64,000 nucleotides of DNA from positions 248,001 through 312,000 of the forward strand of contig NZ_JAVLVT010000004.1 of the NCBI RefSeq assembly GCF_031628175.1, written 5' to 3'. Positions 27,200-34,174 of this stretch are shown here, piece by piece. Under the pieces are notes generated by a model. It had not been told where the DNA came from. It did no database searches and was given only the letters and a program-made list of their open reading frames with translations. The first letter of the stretch is position 1. Each line of letters begins with the position of its first letter. Both the position numbers and the translations under genes were made by a program. This DNA comes from Lipingzhangella_A rawalii (GTDB taxonomy: Bacteria; Actinomycetota; Actinomycetes; Streptosporangiales; Streptosporangiaceae).

Positions 27200-27289
27200 A
27201 GGTTGATGGGCGGCCCCGCCGGGTCAGGTGGAACACGGAACCGTCCTTCCTCCTCTCCTCACGTGTGGTCGGATCTGCGGTCCGGACCG

Positions 27290-28261
27290 TTACCGAGACA
27301 GCTCGCGTATCCGGTCAATGACTTTCGCCTGTACCCGAGTGGCCGAATCTGTTCCCGGGTTCGATCTCCTGATGTCGTCGGCAAAGAAGGAAAGACTGTT
27401 GACGAACTGGTCATCGGCCGGAACGTGCTCTTCACTCCGGCCCGCCGCATCGTCAATCCGAATAATGGGACGGTGGTCCGCCGGTGTTGTGAAGACATGG
27501 TCAACACTGAGGCGACCCGCCGAACCGAGGAACTGGTAGGTGGAGGTGTAGTGGTGGTCGAGCCCGAAGGTGCAGTGGATGGCGACCCCGTCGGACGTGC
27601 GCAGGAGAGCGGATCCGGACAGGTCAACGCCCAGGGCGGGATCGTGACGCAGCACGGCACCGGAGACCTCCATGTCAGTACCGAAAAACCGGATCGCTGC
27701 ACGCACCGGATAGCCGGCGGTGTCGAGAAGCGCGCCACCCCCCAACTCCGGACAGTGGCGAATATCCCGGGCCGGTCGTGCGGGGATTGTGAAGGCCGCG
27801 TGGAAAGAGTGGATCCTGCCCAGGCTCTGTGACTCCAGCAGGGCTGCAACACGATCGTGCAGCCTGTGCCCGAGGAACATGAAGTTCTCCCGCAGTACCA
27901 GGCCGCGTTCGACCGCCAGTGCGTGGAGCGACTCCGTGTCACCCGCTCCGGTGGTCAACGGCTTCTCGGCCAGCACGTGCTTCCCCGCAGCGAGGGCCCG
28001 CTCCGTCCAGTGGGCATGCATCCCGGACGGCAGGGGAATGTAGACCGCATCGACGTGGGGGTTCTCCAGGAGCCTCTCGTAACCCTCGACGGCCTCTCCA
28101 CCGAAATCCGCTGCTACCTTCTCGGCCTTGTCGAGAGTTCGGCTGGCCGAGACGGCCAGCTCCATCCCCGGCAGACGCGTAACCGCCGGTAGCACACGGC
28201 GGACGGCCACATCCGCACAGCCGAGGAGTCCGAGGCGGATCGTCCTTCGGTCCGTTCCCAT
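27290..28261 (-). CDS. NDP-hexose 3-ketoreductase (Gfo/Idh/MocA family, SpnN-like)
   Basis: The 323-residue enzyme has an N-terminal NAD(P) fold with LGLLGCADVAVRRVLPA, the VYIPLPSGMHAHWTERAL segment, and the catalytic lysine in VLAEKPLTTG, all features of the Gfo/Idh/MocA family. In antibiotic clusters this branch reduces the 3-keto group left by the 2,3-dehydratase. I chose the ATG at 28261 (MGTDRRTIRLG) after GGAGG; residues before it are unlike the family. It is the first gene of the eight-gene minus-strand sugar unit and is divergent from the RiPP cassette. Confidence 0.92.
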   Translation of the reverse strand: MGTDRRTIRLGLLGCADVAVRRVLPAVTRLPGMELAVSASRTLDKAEKVAADFGGEAVEGYERLLENPHVDAVYIPLPSGMHAHWTERALAAGKHVLAEKPLTTGAGDTESLHALAVERGLVLRENFMFLGHRLHDRVAALLESQSLGRIHSFHAAFTIPARPARDIRHCPELGGGALLDTAGYPVRAAIRFFGTDMEVSGAVLRHDPALGVDLSGSALLRTSDGVAIHCTFGLDHHYTSTYQFLGSAGRLSVDHVFTTPADHRPIIRIDDAAGRSEEHVPADDQFVNSLSFFADDIRRSNPGTDSATRVQAKVIDRIRELSR

Positions 28262-28568
28262 AGTGCGGTGTCCTCCCATCTGGGTGGGCAGAGGCGTAGA
28301 CGACCGGGCCCCTTCGGGCCTGCGCTCCACGGAATACACCCGTCCTCCTTCGGATTTCGAGGAACGGAGATGTTCCCCTCCCGCCCCGCATGGCTGTAAT
28401 GAATGTCGAAAGTGAGCATCGCAGCGGGCGCGGTACGACACGAGGCCAGGAGCATCGATGTGTCAGGTCGCGCACCCCGACCAGCTCCGGACGCTCGAAT
28501 TCATCCGGAACCTAGAAATCTTCTACCTCGACACGTGACGAATGCAGGTGGGGAGAGGAGATTGCACC

Positions 28569-28733
28569 ATGAGCGGAAAACGGCGCGCCGAGTGGGACGT
28601 CCCTGATGCCCCCGCGGCACACAGGCCAGGTTTGGAGGATGTGGAAGCACACCGTGCGGATCGTGGGACGTTCCTGCGAAGTGGTGATCGGGAACCTGTT
28701 CGACCCCCAGATCGTTCATTGATGCGCTGGTAG
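28569..28733 (+). CDS. Small hypothetical frame with strong ribosome site (doubtful)
   Basis: A 54-codon frame begins eight bases after GGGGAGAGGAG. The peptide is charged, has no cysteine, and ends RSLMRW. Third-position GC is only about half, unlike real genes here, so it may be a remnant or a regulatory upstream frame. It resembles no family I recognise and does not look like a second RiPP precursor. Confidence 0.22.
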   Translation: MSGKRRAEWDVPDAPAAHRPGLEDVEAHRADRGTFLRSGDREPVRPPDRSLMRW

Positions 28734-28948
28734 AGCCCGGGATGATCTCCGCACCACGCCCGGGGACGCACTCCAGACACCAGGCTCCACGGGAACTCCT
28801 CGGCGCATGGGCACGAGCAGTCGTTCAACGAAAATCCAGGAAAACCAGGACATTGCGACGGAGCACCAAGACTCTGCTCGTCGATCGTCCCGGCTATCTG
28901 ATGTGATCCTTCCGTTCCACCTCGACACATGGATCGATCACGCAACCA

Positions 28949-28975
28949 ATGTGACAGGTTCACATATGGATCCAT
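28949..28975. promoter_or_regulatory. Candidate operator upstream of the precursor gene
   Basis: ATGTGA and TCACAT form a perfect 6-base inverted repeat around a 5-base spacer (28949-28965), directly followed by the 10-base palindrome ATGGATCCAT (28966-28975). The pair lies about 85-110 bases before the precursor start, a normal operator position. The response regulator at 32973-33578 is a possible partner, but nothing proves it. Confidence 0.35.
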
Positions 28976-29058
28976 GAAGGGCACACTACAAAGTTCACTC
29001 CTTTCTGCAAATAATGGCTTCCAGCTTACTCGGAAAGTAGAGCGAAAAAGGAGCCAAC

Positions 29059-29259
29059 ATGATCCCCCCGAACGAGGTTCCCAGCCACTCCATCGACCTG
29101 CACATCGACGTCCTCGACAGTTGGTCCGCACCGGCAGAGGCGATGGTTGCCCCCACCACCATCTGCGGCGCCGCACCCCCAGAACCAACACCGGTCGACT
29201 CGGCACACACAGACTCCGTGGGCCACCGAAACCAGGGACTGGTCGGGGCGGTGGCCTGA
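29059..29259 (+). CDS. Candidate azole-RiPP precursor peptide
   Basis: This 66-residue peptide is preceded by AAGGAG and ends directly before the ATG of the YcaO gene. The acidic stretch SIDLHIDVLDSW (residues 11-22) resembles the DLDIxVLD leader helix of thiopeptide and goadsporin-type precursors, which leader-binding domains recognise. The following part, AMVAPTTICGAAPPEPTPVD and onward, would be the core. It holds one cysteine (in TTICG), three threonines and two serines, and ends LVGAVA. Third-position GC is high, as in real genes. The single cysteine and the proline-rich centre are unlike known linear azole peptides. Where the leader is cut, and which residues are cyclised, cannot be read from the sequence. 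Confidence 0.7.
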   Translation: MIPPNEVPSHSIDLHIDVLDSWSAPAEAMVAPTTICGAAPPEPTPVDSAHTDSVGHRNQGLVGAVA

Positions 29260-31569
29260 ATGGAGCCGACCAGCCTTCGGCATGATTCCGAGCTTGCGCT
29301 CGGCTTCAAACCCGGCCTACGCATCGAGACCGTCCCAGGTGAAGCCGTGTACGTGTTCTCCGAAGACGGAGTTACCGCACTGCGCGGCTCCCATGTCGAG
29401 GCCCTGGCCCCCTTCCTGAACGGGACGCGCAACCTCGACTCCCTGCAACGTTGCGCACCCGCTGGGCTATCCCCCGATGCGGTCACCGCCGTGGTCGCCG
29501 GCCTCACCGAGGCCGGCCTCCTCGGCCCCCACCCCGCTGTGTCGGTGTCGGCGTCGGTCCCCGCCGCGGCCTACTGGGAAGCTGCCGGGATTTCGCCCGA
29601 GACCGCGATCTCGGCGACCGCCACCGCCGAGGTCCAACCGATCGCCGTAGGCCAGGTAGATGCCACCGCCATGGGCGACTCCCTGACTGCCGCCGGTCTG
29701 AACAGCGGCCGGCCGCTTCAGCACCACCCCGGAACCCACCCCCCACTCTCCACATCCGCAGAGCTGTCGGTCGTGCTCTGCACGGACTATCTCGCCGCGG
29801 GACTCACCGAGATCGACGCGGCCCACCGCGACGCGGAACGGCCATGGCTGCTTGCCCGTCCCACAGGCGCCCGTCTGTGGCTCGGGCCGATCTTCCAGCC
29901 CGAGGCCACGGGGACACCGTGCTGGCACTGCCTGGCCCATCGGCTACGGATCCACCGTAGAGGCGACCTGCACGCCCAGCAGGCTCTCGGTCGCTCCGAA
30001 CCAGTGGAACGCCCCTCCGTGACCATTCCCCCACTCACGGGAACCGCGATGAATATGATCGCGCTGGAAGCTGCCAAATGGATTGCCGGATACCGCAACG
30101 AGCAGCAGGGCGCCGTATGGACGCTGGACAGCCGTACCCGGGAAAGCCATCACCATGAATTTCCCGCCCGCCCCCAATGTCCCTCTTGCGGCGATCCCGC
30201 GTTCATGCGTGCCCGAGCCCATCGTCCGGTGGAGCTCCACTCCCGGCCCAAGGCCGCCGATGGCGGTGCGGGCCACCGCTCACACACGCCCCAGGAGATG
30301 ATGGAACGCTACGAGCACCTGGTCAGCCCGGTAACCGGGATTGTCAAGGAACTTACGGAAGACCTCCGAGGACCCACCGAGTTCCAGTGTTTCCGTAGCG
30401 GACCCAACATGGCGGCTACCGGAACTGGCTATTCCGGCCTCCGGGCCGCGCTGCGTTCCGAAAACAGTGGGAAGGGAACATCTCCACTGCACGCCCGCGT
30501 GAGTGCGCTGTGTGAAGCCGTGGAACGGCATAGTGGCACCTTCCACGGCGATGAGGAGCGCATCCGCGGCAGCTACACCGCCCTTGCCGAGCAGGCGGTA
30601 CATCCGGACACCTGTCTACTCATCGACGAGCGCCAGTACAACGAGCGGGAGCAATGGAACATCGAGCACGGTGCCTTCCAGTACCTCTGTGCCCCGTTCG
30701 ATCCGGACACGGAGCTGAACTGGTCACCCCTGTGGTCGCTCACCGAGCAACGCCACCGGCTGTTGCCCACGGGAATGCTGTACTTCGGAGCCCCGGGCGG
30801 CCCCGGGGGCGTGGACTTACGGGCCGACTCCAACGGGAACGCGGCCGGATCCAGCCTGGAGGACGCGATCCTCCAGGGCTCCCTGGAACTCATCGAGAGG
30901 GACGCCGTGGCCCTGTGGTGGTACAACCGCACCCGCCAACCCGAAGTAGATCTGGCCGCGTTCGCGGATCCCTGGGTGGAGCGCATGCGGACGGTCTATG
31001 CCGGAATTGGCCGGGAGTTCTGGGTACTGGATCTCACCTCGGATCTGGGTGTTCCCGCCATGGCCGCGGTAACCCGAAACACCGAGGGAAACGAAGACGT
31101 GATGTTCGGGTTCGGGTGCCATCTCGACCCACGGGTTGCGCTGCGCCGCGCGGTCGCGGAGATGAACCAGCTCATGCCGGTGATCGTGGACGGCGTCCAC
31201 GGGTGGGGGGATCCGGATGCGGCTCGCTGGTGGGCAGGTCCGGGAGCGGTGGGCGCCGATTATCTGCGTCCAGCCCCGGAGCAGCGTCCGCTCGGGCCCG
31301 GCGACTACGCCTACACACCACGCACCGACGTGACGGCGGATGTGCTCGCGCTGCGGGACCTCTTCGCCCGACAGGACCTGGAGATGCTGGTGCTCGACCA
31401 GACGCGTCCGGACATCGAGCTTCCGGTGGTCAAAGTGGTCGTCCCGGGGCTGCGGGGTTTGTGGGCCAGATTCGCACCCGGCAGGCTGTTCGATGTCCCG
31501 GTCGAACTCGGGCGCAGATCCGCGCCCACCCCCTACGACGAACTCAACCCCTTCCCCATGTTCCTGTGA
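29260..31569 (+). CDS. Fused leader-binding E1-like/YcaO cyclodehydratase
   Basis: This 769-residue protein fuses a TOMM leader-peptide-binding domain to a YcaO domain. The N-terminal 100 residues look like a RiPP recognition element (LRIETVPGEAVYVFSEDG and a helical follow-on). A zinc site is formed by CWHC and CPSC. The YcaO half carries the ATP-binding blocks HARVSALCEAVERHSG and SLEDAILQGSLELIERDAVA, followed by LWWYN. The usual proline-rich PxPxP tail of cyclodehydratases is only loosely present: the end reads NPFPMFL. It should use ATP to close Cys, Ser or Thr of the peptide at 29059-29259 into azolines. Codon 520 is TTA (30817-30819). Confidence 0.92.
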   Translation: MEPTSLRHDSELALGFKPGLRIETVPGEAVYVFSEDGVTALRGSHVEALAPFLNGTRNLDSLQRCAPAGLSPDAVTAVVAGLTEAGLLGPHPAVSVSASVPAAAYWEAAGISPETAISATATAEVQPIAVGQVDATAMGDSLTAAGLNSGRPLQHHPGTHPPLSTSAELSVVLCTDYLAAGLTEIDAAHRDAERPWLLARPTGARLWLGPIFQPEATGTPCWHCLAHRLRIHRRGDLHAQQALGRSEPVERPSVTIPPLTGTAMNMIALEAAKWIAGYRNEQQGAVWTLDSRTRESHHHEFPARPQCPSCGDPAFMRARAHRPVELHSRPKAADGGAGHRSHTPQEMMERYEHLVSPVTGIVKELTEDLRGPTEFQCFRSGPNMAATGTGYSGLRAALRSENSGKGTSPLHARVSALCEAVERHSGTFHGDEERIRGSYTALAEQAVHPDTCLLIDERQYNEREQWNIEHGAFQYLCAPFDPDTELNWSPLWSLTEQRHRLLPTGMLYFGAPGGPGGVDLRADSNGNAAGSSLEDAILQGSLELIERDAVALWWYNRTRQPEVDLAAFADPWVERMRTVYAGIGREFWVLDLTSDLGVPAMAAVTRNTEGNEDVMFGFGCHLDPRVALRRAVAEMNQLMPVIVDGVHGWGDPDAARWWAGPGAVGADYLRPAPEQRPLGPGDYAYTPRTDVTADVLALRDLFARQDLEMLVLDQTRPDIELPVVKVVVPGLRGLWARFAPGRLFDVPVELGRRSAPTPYDELNPFPMFL

Positions 31570-31591
31570 CCTGATCTCCAAGGCGATAGCG

Positions 31592-32962
31592 ATGCGGCAG
31601 CACAACGGCGATTCCGGACAGCGGGACCTGCGGCCGCTACGGCTGCTCTCCCTGCTGGAGGGCACGCTCGTCGAACACATTTCCGAGAGCTCCCTCCTCG
31701 TGGCTTCCCGGTGGGGTGATTTTCGGTTGGACTCTCCGGGGGCCGACGTCCGGGAGCTGATCTCCCGCATGGCCTTGGGACCGGTCGTTCCGGACAATGC
31801 CGTTTCCCCAGCCCAGGGGCTTCATCGGGAGTGGGCCTGGGCGGAGGTCTCCTCCGTCCTCCGGGAACTGGAATGCTGTGTCGTCCACTCACTCAGTGAC
31901 GGCTCCACCACGGGCCCGTTTCTCTCCGTGGAACCGGTGGCCTTCCGGGCACGGTTCGCTCTGCCCGAACGGCTCCAGGAGCGGACCGCCCGACTGTCCC
32001 AGTTCACCGTCATCCGCCTTTCGGGTGAACGCTTGTTGATGGAATCGCCGCTGGCGATGCACCGGGTCGTACTGCACCGCCCCGAGGTGTTCCAGGTTGT
32101 GGACGGGCTGACCAGCGAGGCGACCGTGGCCGATACGGCAGCCGCACTCACCAGCCTCCCACCCCGACTCGTCGTCGATACGGTGGCCTACCTCGTTGCA
32201 GCGGGAGTCGCGGTGGTTGGTGAATACGATCCCCAGGCGCAGTTGCAGTTCCTGCCGGAGGACACCGACCCCCGGCTCGAGCCATGGTCCCCGCACGACC
32301 TCCTCTTCCATACACACCGGCGACCTCGCTTGCTGGACGGCTCCGCGCTTGGCCCCCCGTCCAACCTGGCGCAGCCGCAGGACGGCCGTCAGCTCGCCCT
32401 GCCGCCCCCCGGAGGTCTGGATACGTCCCGGGAACGGCGGGGGCGGGTACGATTCCGTCCGCTGTCCGCGGCCGAGCTCAGCGAACTGCTCTCCCGAGCC
32501 TTGGCCTGTTCCGGACGAGAAGCAGGGGTGCCCTCCTCCTTCCCGGAGTCGGGCGCAGGGGTCACCCTCTACGTCACCCTGGACCGCAGTCTGGATGTGG
32601 AACGCGGCATCTACCGGTACTCCGCGGATCGGAACGAGTTGATTCTGATCAATTCGCATGAATCTGACATCGCGAAGATCCTGGACTGCGCCAAGCTCGC
32701 TTCCGGGGTCGGGCACCGCCCCGCCGCTCTGTTCACGGTTACCGCCCGGATGTCTGACGTGCCACGTCTGTTCGAGGACAGCCCCTATTCCACAGCCCTG
32801 CTGATGACCGGAGCACTCCAGGAACGACTCCGCAACGCCGCCCGTGAGCTGGAGTTGGCCGCATCGGTACTGACCAGCGGGGACACCGAGATCACGACTC
32901 AGGCTCTCGGTCTGGACGGGCTCGCTGAGACGGCCATCGGGGAATTCGGTGCCGGGGGGTGA
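31592..32962 (+). CDS. SagB/ThcOx-type azoline dehydrogenase
   Basis: The 456-residue protein resembles the FMN-dependent dehydrogenases that oxidise azolines to azoles. The N-terminal half, with RLLSLLEGTLVEHISESSL and HRVVLHRPEVFQVVDGL, matches the winged-helix-like region seen in actinobacterial thiopeptide and linear-azole dehydrogenases. The C-terminal half has the nitroreductase-fold FRPLSAAELSELLSRAL start and GIYRYSADRNELILI. The start ATG at 31592 lies 23 bases after the YcaO stop with a weak AAGG. Together with the YcaO protein it makes the minimal azole-forming set. Confidence 0.85.
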   Translation: MRQHNGDSGQRDLRPLRLLSLLEGTLVEHISESSLLVASRWGDFRLDSPGADVRELISRMALGPVVPDNAVSPAQGLHREWAWAEVSSVLRELECCVVHSLSDGSTTGPFLSVEPVAFRARFALPERLQERTARLSQFTVIRLSGERLLMESPLAMHRVVLHRPEVFQVVDGLTSEATVADTAAALTSLPPRLVVDTVAYLVAAGVAVVGEYDPQAQLQFLPEDTDPRLEPWSPHDLLFHTHRRPRLLDGSALGPPSNLAQPQDGRQLALPPPGGLDTSRERRGRVRFRPLSAAELSELLSRALACSGREAGVPSSFPESGAGVTLYVTLDRSLDVERGIYRYSADRNELILINSHESDIAKILDCAKLASGVGHRPAALFTVTARMSDVPRLFEDSPYSTALLMTGALQERLRNAARELELAASVLTSGDTEITTQALGLDGLAETAIGEFGAGG

Positions 32963-32972
32963 ACGACTGCAC

Positions 32973-33578
32973 TCACACCCATCCGGACTCCTGAGCAATC
33001 CGGACCGCATCCACGCGGTTTCGGGCATTCAGTTTGGTGGTGACCGCGGTCAGGTAGTTCCGTACCGTACCTGTGGTGAGATAGAGACGGGCGGCGATGT
33101 CGGTCACATCGGCTCCGTCCGCGGCCAGACGCAGCACATCGAGCTCTCGTTCCGTCAGCGGACATTCCTCGTTGTCGAACGCGGCAAGCGCAAGTTCCCC
33201 GTCAACCACGCGCCTGCCTGCACGCACACCTCGAATCGCCTCAGCCAACTCGCCGGGAGGAGCATCTTTCATCAGAAAACCACCGACCTGCGCGGCGAAG
33301 GCTCTGCGCAGGGTGCCTGGTTTCCCCAGGCTGGTCAGGATGAGAGTGCGGGTATTCGGCGCCTTATCGTGTACCTCAGCAGCGGCGGTCAGACCGTCTT
33401 TGCCCGGAAGATCGATATCGATGATGGCGACGTCGGGACGGTGTTCGAGTACGGAGGGAAGGATCTCGTCACCGGAAACGAGTTCGGCAACGACCTCGAT
33501 GTCCTCCTCCAGGTTGAGCAGGGAAACCAGAGCGCCGCGTACCATGTGCATATCCTCGGCTAGAATGACTCGGATCAT
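32973..33578 (-). CDS. NarL/LuxR-type response regulator, orphan
   Basis: The 201-residue protein has a receiver domain with acidic Glu8/Asp9, phosphoacceptor Asp54 in IIDIDLPG and Lys104. A LuxR helix-turn-helix follows (PLTERELDVLRLAADG, then TVRNYLTAV). No histidine kinase gene is near. It is convergent with the dehydrogenase, 10 bases apart, and lies inside the RiPP arm, so pathway-specific control is likely. The ATG at 33578 gives the normal family start MIRVILAED. An inverted repeat 83 bases upstream is a possible autoregulatory site. Confidence 0.92.
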   Translation of the reverse strand: MIRVILAEDMHMVRGALVSLLNLEEDIEVVAELVSGDEILPSVLEHRPDVAIIDIDLPGKDGLTAAAEVHDKAPNTRTLILTSLGKPGTLRRAFAAQVGGFLMKDAPPGELAEAIRGVRAGRRVVDGELALAAFDNEECPLTERELDVLRLAADGADVTDIAARLYLTTGTVRNYLTAVTTKLNARNRVDAVRIAQESGWV

Positions 33579-34174
33579 GGCAGCCTGGTCAACTCCTTCT
33601 GATTCCGGCCCGGACGGCCACCGCCATATTCGTGACCGGCACTCCAGACGCTCTCCGGCCGCCAAAACTCTACCCGAGTGACCCCGCTCCCGAGTTTTGG
33701 CATGTCACCGCATCCTCCGCCGTTGCGTCCATGCGGTCAACACCGGTGATGGTCGCTTTCCACTGTGTCCGGACAGGCGCACCGAAACGTTTGAAAACGC
33801 GGCCGGCTGTATGGCTGGTGTCGCGGTAGGGCCGGCCACCTCGCACGGCCCAGACCGCCCGGAGCATCATGCAGAAGCTACGGGTGGATGGGCAGGATCC
33901 GGGCCGCCGGTGGGAGTCGCCCCGCCTGTGCGCAGGCGAGCATTACAGCGCAGTCGCGAGACCGCCGGGCATCACCACGGGCCAGGTGGGACGGAGCACG
34001 GCAGGGCATGCCGACCAGAGGATTCCGGTACGGCCCCGCGCCGCCCGGTGCGGACACACCAGGACCGGAAATTTCGGATGAGTCACGCCGCTTATACCGA
34101 TACGTTGACCACGGCCGCACGGCCACTGTTGTTGTGCCCGACTCCCCAACCGTCCCCTGTGTGAGGTACTGCCC
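33579..34174. promoter_or_regulatory. Divergent region between response regulator and exporter
   Basis: This 596-base stretch holds the promoters of the divergent response regulator and exporter. Its main feature is the inverted repeat listed at 33661-33701. The frames through 33850-34170 lack motifs and ribosome sites. I see no gene. Confidence 0.4.
33661..33701. promoter_or_regulatory. Perfect 10-base inverted repeat upstream of the response regulator
   Basis: GCCAAAACTC (33661-33670) and GAGTTTTGGC (33692-33701) are perfect inverted arms around a 21-base spacer. The place, 83 to 123 bases before the response regulator start, suits an operator. The A-rich arm ending makes a stem-loop terminator less likely. 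Confidence 0.4.

Larger units (their letters stand above)
28262..29058. promoter_or_regulatory. Divergent control region between sugar unit and RiPP cassette
   Basis: This 797-base stretch separates the first sugar gene from the precursor peptide gene. The last 200 bases are A/T-rich and contain an inverted repeat and a palindrome listed separately. AAGGAG before 29059 is the precursor ribosome site. An AATAAT hexamer near 29011 could be a -10 element, but I see no good -35 partner. Confidence 0.4.

Noticed and set aside
29059..32962. Thiopeptide cluster
   Set aside because: No Ser/Thr dehydratase of the LanB type and no pyridine-forming cycloaddition enzyme is visible, and the core lacks the Cys/Ser-rich pattern.
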